Shown in pieces: positions 54,943-64,000 of a stretch of DNA of 64,000 nucleotides. Origin of the DNA: Ischnura elegans (lineage: Eukaryota; Arthropoda; Insecta; Odonata; Coenagrionidae); assembly GCF_921293095.1 (NCBI RefSeq), contig NC_060258.1, positions 1,798,001 to 1,862,000 on the forward strand, read 5' to 3'. The notes under the pieces are model-generated. The model had not been told where the DNA came from and made no database searches. It worked only from the letters and a program-made list of their open reading frames with translations. The translations under genes and the position numbers were made by a program. Within the stretch, counting starts at the first letter, position 1. Every line of letters begins with the position of its first letter.

Positions 54943-55717
54943 CCCTTTCGCGCCGGACCTTCCTTGAGGGAAATTCGTCCTCAATACGAGTCTCTTGAAA
55001 GTTTTCTTTACTCCCTTGCACGAAGCTTTTCTGCATCGACTGTGGGCAGTGGTTCCCTCCCTAACCATTTTTGGACCCAACTCAGTGGGGCGCCGATACC
55101 TTTTCTCGGCCTCTGTCCCAGACCCTCGAAGGATTAAAAGCCCCTTCCTAGGACGAGTCCGCGGTCAACTGGCTAAAATATTAGTGCAAAATATATGCAA
55201 ATATTTGTTGTTCGCATAGAATTTTTTCATTCAAAATGAATTATGTTTCTTTTTTGAGCGTGCAGAAATTTTAAACGAAGTTCTAACGTTAATTTAGACG
55301 GATTTAGTATATTTACTAGTTGGTCTATAACTCCGTTGATATTAACGTTAGAATTTTGTTTGAAACTTCCATGTGGTCAGCAAAAAAAGATGAATTCATT
55401 TATAGAAATAGATATGAAAAGTACGCAACAAATATAGTTTTGGAAAACCCACTGCAAATAACAGTAGTTGACCTCATGGAGAGGATAAGAAAGTGTCGAC
55501 CTGAGCGGCCGAAGATGGGACTGGGCTAGCGCTAAGGCGGATCACGAGGGGCGACCGCGTCTGTGGGTCTATTGTTTCCACCACGGTCACTTTTTTCGAC
55601 CGGACAGGCGTGGCATTCGTTGCTTAGGTTAAGAAAATAAACGCCGCACAGGTGTGGCATTCGTTGTTCATGGAAAAAAATTGTCGCCGCACAGGTGTGG
55701 CATTCGGCGCCAAAGGC
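54943..55717. mobile_element. piggyBac-like MITE 1, 775 bp
   Basis: TTAA flanks both sides (54939-54942 and 55718-55721). The left end reads CCCTTTCGCGCCGGA. The right end on the minus strand reads GCCTTTGGCGCCGAA. About 12 of 14 bases match. TTAA duplications with a CCYTT start are the piggyBac hallmark. There is no transposase. An internal stem (TTCTAACGTTAAT and ATTAACGTTAGAA) lies at 55278-55355. Confidence 0.7.
55600..55712 (+). repeat. Three tandem units near the MITE right end
   Basis: ACAGGTGTGGCATTCG or a near match occurs at about 55604, 55648 and 55692, a 44-bp period. Repeated subterminal words of this kind often serve as transposase sites; that is inference. Confidence 0.65.
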
Positions 55718-55721
55718 TTAA

Positions 55722-56368
55722 AAGCCTTACAAGGGGGTAATACGCGGAAATCAAGCTAAAACACTGTGAAACCAAACAATCGCGCAGCTCACACTCACAC
55801 CTTGCAGATTAGCTCTAAGGCATAAATTTCCCCGAAGGTCTCATTCACACACACATACTTCCCACCCCCCACTTTGCCCACCAAAGAGTACGGCCTTGAG
55901 GAGTTAGTTCTCTTTCAACTGTTCAACAACCGTACATTTTTCAATCACTTATAAAAAAAAGTAAAACATTTTATTATTATTTTCTATTTTATCACTATCC
56001 AAACTTACTAAATGTGACGATAAAATAATATTATTTCTCGATGATAAGCGCATATTTGACGCAGGGAGAGGAGGAGGATAATATTTTCTATTATCGCATA
56101 CATGCACGACTTCAATGGTGTTTTGGTTATCTTTTGATGTGAAGACGACAGGCTGCTTGCACTACTATTATTAAAACCCACCGTTGACTCTCCTTTCTTC
56201 CAATCCGAAGTTGCAGGAGACCCTTTACTTGAAGACCTGCTGCACCCAAGTGAAGTGGGAAGCGGTCCTTCGTCGGGACATTCTGCTATTTCACAATGGA
56301 GCACCACCCATCTTGACTTGATTGCTACACTAGATGCAGTTTGATTGCAAGTAAAACACACGTGTTTA
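55722..56368. other. No gene recognised
   Basis: A minus-strand open frame at 56008-56361 is serine-rich and has no domain I know. It abuts the second MITE. Confidence 0.4.
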
Positions 56369-56749
56369 CACTAGAATGTCCGGGGCAAGCCGCATACCTA
56401 TAATGCGCTAGCGGTCAATTGACCGTTCGCCCTTTTCTTGCGCTCTCTCATTCGTTTCCCCTTTATATTTTTACGTAACGAGGGTAGAAGTGTTTTGGTT
56501 ACTTTTTATGTTATGATTAGTTTCACGGTTAGATTTAGTGTTCACTTTACAAAAAATATCGGTTACATCAAAAAATATTTCTATAGGCATTATGTTTTCT
56601 CTGGACAAGAATAAAGAAATCATTTTCAGACTATTTGTTCCGAAACATCTGTAGTCAAAAAATCTCAGCGTTATCGATCGGAAAATAACGAAAGGGTGCG
56701 CGAAATATAAACGCAAACGGTCGATTGACCACCTCCGGTCTTTTTAGTG
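56369..56749. mobile_element. piggyBac-like MITE 2, 381 bp
   Basis: The left end reads CACTAGAATGTCCGG after TTTA. The right end on the minus strand reads CACTAAAAAGACCGG after TTAA. Just inside both is GGTCAATTGACCGTT or GGTCAATCGACCGTT. The left flank has one change from TTAA. The palindromic GGTCAATTGACC is present at both ends. Confidence 0.6.
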
Positions 56750-56944
56750 TTAACAGATGTGGTTTTTACCCTCCATATACTTCCACTTGGATAGGTTTGA
56801 TTGCAGGTCCGCCGCTAGAATGCACATTTGCACAAAATTCAAATATATCACATTTCCTACCATTCGGTCCAACAATACCCCTCCTAGTTATAATGGGGAA
56901 GACCCAGGTCTCCATTGATTAATCCTCTTTTTTAACCCTTCCAA

Positions 56945-58872
56945 ATTTCGATCGAAACTATTTTGAACATAAGGAATGGGAAAATCTTAAGAAAGCTATT
57001 TTACAAATAGCTAATGAAGTTTTGGGCACCAGAAATAATAAGAAACGGAAAAGAGGTTTAAAAATCTGGAACGAAGAGATTGCACAGGCCATCGAAAATA
57101 AAAAATAAACATACAGAAAATACCTACAGAGAAAAACAGAGGAAATGAAAGAAAAATATCACAGGGTCAGAAACCGCACGAAAGCAATAGTAAGGAATGC
57201 ACATATGATATCATGGGATAGATTTATAAGTGGAGTAGAGGATGATATTCATGGTAGGCAAGAAATAGGATATAAACTGATGAAACAGCTTAACAGAGCA
57301 GAGAAAGATACTGCCCAACTAAATGTTATACCGAAGGAAGAATGGATAGAACACTATAGGAGATTATGGTATGATCCAACATTAGATGATACGATCAACA
57401 CTCCAGAGGAAACAATAGGAGTAGACCCTATTGACTTGAAAGAACTAGAGTATGCTCTGAATAACACAAAAAATAGGAAAGCTGCTGGCATAGATGGAAT
57501 TGAATCAGAGCTGAAAAAATATGGAGGTACATCCCTACAAATAAGAATCCTCCATCTATACAACATGTGTTGGAAAAAGCTTGAAATCCCAAAGGATTGG
57601 AATGTGGCTAAGGTTGTTTCATTGTTTAAATAAGGAAGAAGAAATAATCCAGAGAATTACAGAGGTATAAGTCTATTAAATACTGCATATAAAGTTTACA
57701 GTAGAATAATAAATACTAGACTACAAGCTATCTCTGATACCATTTTATTAGAAGAACAGGCTGGATTTAGGATGAGAAGATCTTGCATTGACGATGTTTT
57801 TATTTTAAAACAAATAATTCAAAAACGAAGAGAGTTCAATCTGGAAACGCATCTGGCATTCATAGATTTTGAAAAGGCATTCGATCGTGTAAATGGAGAA
57901 AAGCTATGGTCAGTTATGCAGAAAAGAGGGTTTCCTAGACATCTGATAAAAGCTTCCAAGAGTATTTTAACAGAATTGTAATTGAAACAGGGAAACAGAT
58001 CACCCAAGAAATTATCATTAACCGAGGAGTTAGACAGGGTTGCAGCCTATCCCCAACCTTGTTTAATGTATATATAGATGACGTTCTAAGAATGTGGAAA
58101 GAGAATAATGTATCACCAGGCATAGAAATAGGACCATATCAATACTTAAATACAATGCTGTTTGCTGACGATCAGGTTATAATACAAGATAATGAGGACA
58201 AACTCCAGATGGCAGTACACAGACTACACGAGTTGAGCAAGCTATACTACCTGAGAATTTCAAAAATTAAAACAAAGACTGTGGCACTTTTAGGAAGCAA
58301 CCCGATACGAACAAAAATTTTAATTGAGGATCAAGTCCTGGAGCAAGTGTCACACTTCCAGTACTTAGGATGCGACATAACATATGGCGAGGAAAAAGAT
58401 ATTTAAAATAAGGTTAACACTTTCCAGAGAATATGTGGCACTATTAGAGGAACTCTAAGGAACAAAACAAGATAAGAAACACAAAAAAAATTTTACAAAG
58501 TGATGGCAGTCCCTACTGTACTCTACGGATCAGAATGTTGGGTACCAAAGAAGAAGGAAATAAGGCAGATAGAATCGTCTGAAATGAAATTTTTAAGATC
58601 AGTAAAAGGCTGCACAATATTGGATAAAATAAGAAACACTCAAATAAGAGATGAACTGGGTGTCCAAGCAGTCACTGACAAACTTAAAGACTACAAACAT
58701 AGATGGAAGGAACATTTACTTCGAATGCCAAATGAAAGAATTCCAAAGCAAGCCATGGAATATCAACCATTTGGTAAGAGAAGTATAGGAAAACCAAGGA
58801 AAAGATGGTGATTTGGAGCCGAAACAGGCTTAGTGGCCTAATCCTGGAAGGAAGAAGAAGAAAAAAAAAATA
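56945..58872 (+). pseudogene. 5'-truncated LINE reverse transcriptase, broken
   Basis: One coding path runs through the block with interruptions. Motifs: NRKAAGIDGIESELKK (57470), VVSLFK then TAA at 57631, NPENYRGISLLN, EEQAGFRMRRSC, AFIDFEKAFDRV (motif A), a frameshift near 57963, GVRQGCSLSPTLFN (motif B), LFADDQVII (motif C), VLYGSECW (58520) and HRWKEHLLRMP. Further stops lie at 57105, 58404 and about 58470. The order is that of a common RTE- or L1-like insect LINE without RNase H. It lacks the endonuclease. The 3' end is GGAAGGAAGAAGAAG plus a run of A. Confidence 0.85.
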
Positions 58873-59517
58873 TTACGCAAATACACGTTGAACATAATAA
58901 TATCTTGACCCTTCATACCCCAACAGCTTTGCTAACCGTCAATTTCTCGTTCGCTTTAGATGTAAGCACAAGAGGGCAGCACAGGTTTTGACCATCGTCG
59001 TGTGAATGCACGATTGTTTCGACGATTGCTGGAACAATCGCAATCTGAACGAGGCATAAGGAGAAGTGTCCTTTGGACCCGAAGACACGAGGGCATGCAG
59101 GACAGTGGGGAGATTATTCTCTCCCGGACTGAATGAGAGAAGGAAAACGACGAGAAAAAAGTCTCCTGTGAATGCCTAACCTAGGAACATGTAAAATGTA
59201 CTGTGGTGGATACAAATATGGTGCCTGATCTAATAGTTAATTAATTATTTTTAGTAAATATACTTTTTTTTGAACAAGCGACCCTTATCTAATGAACTGT
59301 GGCGAATCAAAGACAGGGCATAGTTTCAAACGAAGCTATCCATGCCCCATTTTGGGAGACGTTTGTGACGTCACATACGCCGTTGGGTTCCGATTTCGCT
59401 TTTTTATACTCATTCTGAGTGTGAGTTACTGGAAATCTTTGAGCTGTCAAAAGTTCTTCCTGTGGTTTGTCTCATTATCATTTATTGGAGTATTCTAGAG
59501 GATTTTCTAGTTGGATA
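58873..59517. other. No gene recognised
   Basis: The open frame at 59292-59498 has no domain. GACGATTG-type words near 59010-59030 form a small palindrome. Confidence 0.4.
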
Positions 59518-59760
59518 TTAACCCTTTCCATCCGGCGCCTAAAATTGGAAATTGTTTTCCGTCCGACGAGCAGCATGAGGAAATTTAAAACCTCTCTGTA
59601 CAGTGTTCTTTTTATGGGGCGGAGTTACTCTTGTATTTTTGATGATTTGGGACCCAACTAAACGGGGATCCCATCCCTTACCCCAGCCACTGGTTAGGCC
59701 CTTAGACACTTTCAGCCCGAAGATAAAAAAATTTAATTTGCCCATATCCGAATTTTATAA
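59518..59760 (+). mobile_element. Single end of a piggyBac-like MITE related to MITE 1
   Basis: TTAA at 59518-59521 is followed by CCCTTTCCATCCGGCGCC. Further in, GGGACCCAACT, then GGGGATCCC parallels GGACCCAACTCAGTGGGG at 55073 in MITE 1. I found no matching right end. This is a fragment or a more diverged relative. Confidence 0.45.
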
Positions 59761-60633
59761 GTAGCATAGTCGGCCGTCATCTATTGATGACGCTCGCATC
59801 TGCGTGGAATCCAGCGCGTCATGTACAGATGACGCAACCGTATCATAGTCCACGGTCCAATACTCCAAGATCAGCATACCTGTTGAGTTATCAGTGTTTT
59901 ATCAACAAAGTTGCATCAATTTTCAATAATTAACCCTTATTAAGGAATTGCGAACGTATTTTAAACGCCGTGGAATTTTAAAATAGATTTCTAGGGTTTA
60001 TAACGGAAACTTAAGTGAAAATAAGGTAATAAGACTAAAAATGTAGAAGCCTGCTATTTGTAATACTAAATTCTTGTTTAAAAATGCTTTCTCGTAGAAA
60101 AAAACGAAGAATTCATTTCATAGTACAAACATTGTAGTACGCAACAGAATATATAATTAAAAAAATATTGACAACGTAACCACTTCTTAATTAATTTCTG
60201 CGGTGAGAATGGTCATCAATGGGTGAGAGGGTTGGGATAAATTGCTCATCAGACTGAAAAGAAAGGAAAAATCTACTTGGAGATACATGTATGCATCTCT
60301 TGTATTGCGCAGTGTCATGTGTCAGAAAGGGTCTTGTTTTTTTTACCCGTGATCGTCTTCCTTTTCAGATTCATTCATTGTACCATCTGTATTGTCACTG
60401 TGTGAGGATATTCAACTATCAGTCCCCAAAAGGCAAACTTTGAGATTTGAGGTGGAATGGTGGCTCCGCTAAGTTCACCACATGCTCCTTTGAGTTATGG
60501 GTGTGCCAAGTGGTGCGTGTCTGATGTGTCTGCGCTACCTCCATGAATTCGATCGCGTTTCCGGTCCGTGAGTGGCCCTTCCATTGATTCGGGCGAAGCG
60601 GTGAAACAACTGACGCAGAGATTGCGGCAGGAT
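59761..60633. other. No gene recognised
   Basis: AT-rich. TACGCAACA near 60137 parallels TACGCAACA near 55420 in MITE 1, so the MITE relative may extend this far. ATGACGC words recur at 59785-59835. Confidence 0.35.
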
Positions 60634-60730
60634 CGGGTTGGTGTGGTGGCTAGAACGTTGGCTTCCCGCCCAGCGGACTCTGTTCAAATCTCGGCGGTGG
60701 CGGAGAATTTACATGGACTGCCCGATTCCC
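60634..60730 (+). repeat. tRNA-derived SINE head
   Basis: GTGTGGTGGCTAGAACGTTGG fits a pol III A box, and TGTTCAAATC 30 bases later fits a B box. CCCGCCCAGCGGA lies between. The arms do not pair well enough for a working tRNA (CTCTG against CTCGG in the T arm). This head is common in insect SINEs. Confidence 0.6.
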
Positions 60731-60734
60731 AGGA

Positions 60735-60990
60735 ATGGCAAGGGAAACGAAAAGAAAATTCTTCGTTTCGACCAAGAGGGAAACGAAAATAGGAGGCCTA
60801 GGTTTCGTTTCCTTCCGGCACGAAATTAAAATCACATATGAGTTAAGTTTCAACCTGGGTCGAAACTTTACTCCCGGGGAAGAAACGAAATTTATCGAAG
60901 TTCGGTTGTTCATAGTTAAGTTTCGATCCTAAAACTTGAGTGGAAGGGAATAAGAGGGAATAGTTTCGATCCATAACGTTTGACATACAT
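60735..60990. repeat. GAAACGAAA-rich inverted-repeat element
   Basis: GAAACGAAA and TTTCGTTTC words recur in both senses. The clearest hairpin is GGGAAACGAAA at 60779 against TTTCGTTTCC ending at 60812. It may be the body of the SINE or a separate MITE. Confidence 0.5.
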
Positions 60991-62829
60991 GGAGCTTAAA
61001 AAACTGAATGGCCGGTTTTCGTTCACCACTCTCCTGTTAAAGGTCAAAATGTGAGTGCCCCATGCTTCTTATTGCGGTAGGCCGAACTTCTACTAAATTC
61101 AACAACACTTCGTACTCGGAGTGTGAGTCGAAACAAAACAGTTCGAAGGTGCTAAGGTTCGAATATTGCAGGAGGTGCTGCAAGGTAAATCATATTTTAC
61201 TCAAGCAGTATCAAAAGAAAAATCGTCCAGTAAACGCGCACGCCCACGTAAAAGATGCAGAGAACAAACAGCGGTTCATCTAAATGTAAGTAAATAGAAT
61301 CTTCCTCCGTAGGAGTCCCGAATTTCTGTGTGAAAAAGGGAATAGAAACACTTATTACTCAGTATGGAGGACACTCACCAATTGAGCTCCGTCACTTATT
61401 TCTCAGTGGAAAATTAGTTGAATTAATTTTGAGCTACTCAATAATTACGCTGTGGAGATAAATAACCATACATTTACTCATAGTGAGGCAGATATAAAAA
61501 AATAATTGGAATGGTAATGTTGTCGGGGTATCATGTATTACCGCACAATAAGTTGTACTGGGTCTGTCGCAATTGTGAGGCAATTTATGACGAGGATTTG
61601 GTTTGATGATTTAAATAAATATCGACAGTTCTCCGATAATTCTCAACTACACAAAGTGATACATTTTTGAAAGTTGGACTTTTTCTCAATAGACTTAACC
61701 AAAATTCCATTCAGTTAGGAATTTCCCAACAAATGGTTTCATATTTCAGGTAGCAAGCAGCTAAAGTGTTCAATCGTGGGGAACAATTTAGAGTAGGTTA
61801 TACATTGTGGTGTCTGACCTCATCTACAGGCTATCTTAAACAATTTTTGCCATATGGTGAGACGGAACTTGAAAGGGATATGCCTAGGATTTGTAAGTTC
61901 ACTAGAAGAAAGGGTTGTAATAAATTTGCTGAATTTTTTGTTAGTCTCCGAAAATTCTTGCCAAGTATTTTGATAATTTCTTCATCAGTTACAATCTATT
62001 AGTAACTCTTAAGTGCTAATTGCTATTTTTCAACGGGAAAAGCAAGAGGAAATCGAACGGAAAACTGCGCACTCATGTCTTCGAGAGATTTGACTAAAAA
62101 ACCTAACGGGGATTTCTACTATTCGTTTGACAGGTCAAAAAATATTCTCTTAGTGCGATGGCAGGATAACTCTGCCATTGCTGTTGCTTAAAATTATGGG
62201 AATATGGTACCCATAGTAAGGACGAAAAGATATTCCCGGAGATTCCCGTAGAAAATCGAAATATCATCAACGATTAAAATCAGGGAATGGGAGGGGTAGA
62301 TTTTCTCGATAATTATGTTGTATGTTACCGTATCCACTTTATGAGCAAAAAATGGAGGTGGCCTCTATTCCAAAAAGGGGTTGACAGTGCAGTGGTGAAG
62401 CCGTGGTGATTTTACGCCTAAGTCACGGGCAAAGCAATTCCTCAGTTAGAATTTCGGTCCGAGATCGTAAAACTTTACTGAGACTAGAAATCGTTTCCAA
62501 TACTATGGCTGATGACATTTGGCATAAAAATCGGTGTCCACATGCGGAATACCTTAGGAAAAATAGCATGTATGTGGGGTTAATTCCGAGCAGCATATTA
62601 TTGAACAATACATCAGAAAAAACGATGAAAAATAAAATAGGCAGCCTAAGTTTTCAAAATTTTTTTTCCTTTTATTTTCCGGAGTTTTCCCAGCGTTGCG
62701 TAAACGCAACATTATGCAAATCATATATTATGCTGAATATAATAATTTTGTCCGAAAATTGATCTTAGGCCATAATTAACCGTAAAATACGAAATAACCG
62801 GAGTTAAAAGCCCTATGTGCAGTCTGGGG
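60991..62829. other. No gene recognised
   Basis: Several short open frames (61062-61283, 61766-62002, 62403-62762) have no domain, splice partners or codon bias. No repeat is evident. Confidence 0.4.
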
Positions 62830-64000
62830 AATAATGGATTAAGAGTGAAAGCTTCTTAATGAGATAATAAGGAGACTGGTGGTATATATGGAACGAATAA
62901 ATAAAAGTGAAGGAAGGATGAAAAGTGCTATAGATGGCAATGTATTAATAGGAAGTATGAAGTGCTAGACATGGTGGGTTATGATTGGTAGCTTCTAAAT
63001 GAGATAAGGAGACTGGAGGTACGTATGAAGCGACGGAATATAGGTGAAGGAATGATGGAAAAAATGCAATAGATAGCAAAATGTTAATAGGAAGTATAAA
63101 GTGCTGGACATGGTGGGTAAAAGTGGAAGCTTCTAAATGAGATAAGTAGGAGACTGGGAGCATGTAAGAAGCGAGTGAATAAAGTTGATGGAATGATGAA
63201 AAAAGTGCTGTAGAGGGCAATGTGTTAATAGGAAGTATGAAGTGCTATACATGGTGGGTTAAGAATGGCAGCTTCTAAATGAGATAAGAAGGAGACTGGA
63301 GGTATGTATGGATCGAATGTATAAAGGTGAATGAATGGTGAAAAGAGTGCTATGAGGGCAATATGTAAGTAGGAAGTATGAAGTGCTGGATATGGTGGGT
63401 TAAGAGTGGAAGCTTCTAAATGAGATAAGATAGAGACTGGAGTTATTTATGGAGCGAGTGAATGAAAGGTGAAGGAATGATGAAAAAAGTGCTATAAATC
63501 GCAATATGTTCATAGGAAGTATGAAGTGCTGGATATGGTGGGTGAAAAGTGGAAGCTTCTAAATGAGATAAGAACATGAATAGAGGTATATATGAAGCGA
63601 GTAAATAAAGGTGAAGGAATTATGAAAAAAGTGCTATAGATGGCAATATGATAAGAGGAACTATGGAGTGCTGGATATGGTGGGTTAAAAGTGGAAGCAT
63701 CTAAATGAGATACGAAGAAGACTGGTGGTATATATGGAGGGAGTAAAAAAAGGTTAAGGTATGATGAAAAAAGTGCTATAAATCGCAATATGTTAATAGG
63801 GAGTATGAAGTGCTGGATATGGTGGGTTAAAAGTGGAAGCATGCAAATGAGATAAGAAGGAGACTAGAGGTATGTATGAAGCGACGGATAATAGGTGAAA
63901 GAATGATGGAAAAAATGCTATAGATGGCAATGTGTTATAAGGAAGTATGAAGTGCTGGATATGGTGGGTTAAGAGCGGTCTCTCCTAAATGAGCTAAGAA
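62830..64000. repeat. Satellite array, about 141-bp units, at least eight copies
   Basis: The landmark GCTTCTAAATGAGATA recurs at about 62850, 62991, 63129, 63271, 63412, 63555, 63697, 63839 and 63980, steps of 138-143. Each unit also has AGGAAGTATGAAGTGCTGGA and TATGGTGGGTTAA. Copies are about 85-90 percent alike by eye. The array continues past the window end. Open frames on the minus strand here are repeats, not genes. Confidence 0.93.

Noticed and set aside
60634-60710. Functional tRNA gene
   Set aside because: A and B boxes are visible but the T arm and acceptor stem do not pair properly, and a SINE-like body follows.
62945-63842. Minus-strand open frames with repeated HHVQHFILPIN-like residues
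   Set aside because: They are translations of the 141-bp satellite; the repeat explains the apparent conservation.

Overview
The window is eukaryotic nuclear DNA from an arthropod, most likely an insect. It is AT-rich, has spliced genes with canonical GT-AG introns, and carries a ZAD-type C2H2 zinc-finger gene, a family expanded in insects. It is also crowded with animal transposon families: I-like, RTE/L1-like and Penelope-like retroelements, hAT, Transib, piggyBac-like MITEs and a tRNA-derived SINE. Nothing bacterial is present. I name no species.

Left part (1-20.3 kb) is mostly dead genes and transposons. In order: an I-like reverse transcriptase scrap (1-174); a lone linker exon of the zinc-finger family (1243-1364); a decayed CYYC-type arthropod protein (2425-2814); a DUF4806-like pseudogene (2919-4311); a second broken multi-exon gene (4705-5582). 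A nearly full-length 5.7-kb I-like LINE follows on the minus strand (6561-12255), flanked by a perfect 12-bp target-site duplication. Its ORF2 has one nonsense codon and its ORF1 one frameshift. Next come a hAT relic (13169-14103) and a 2231-bp Transib-family transposon (14813-17043). Both Transib ends read CACAGTG, 23 bp, ACAAAAGTC, the layout of a 23-RSS of V(D)J recombination, and a CGTCG duplication flanks it. An LTR-retroelement tail and a LINE C-terminus complete this part.

Middle (20.3-33.8 kb) is gene-poor. It holds a near-perfect 87-bp-arm hairpin, a probable diverged SGNH-hydrolase gene relic on the minus strand (24.56-25.5 kb), a 140-bp tandem repeat rich in AGGTCA/TGACCT half-sites, and a tandem segmental duplication. 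Each copy of that duplication carries a broken minus-strand ZAD domain.

The main gene (33800-54269, plus) is a 12-exon ZAD-C2H2 zinc-finger gene predicted to encode 932 residues. Exons 1-2 encode the ZAD, exons 3-11 an acidic linker, and exon 12 eight C2H2 fingers. The linker has grown by duplication of whole exon-intron blocks: exon 3 copied to exon 4, and exons 7-8 copied to exons 9-10 inside a block of about 3 kb. All junctions but the last are phase 0, so each copy stays in frame. A TAA inside what was a ninth finger now ends the protein.

Right part (54.3-64 kb) has two piggyBac-like MITEs, a dead 1.9-kb LINE, a SINE, and a satellite array of about 141-bp units running off the window end. 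The genes do not form a pathway. The story is one evolving zinc-finger locus with its dead paralogues, embedded in layered transposon debris.
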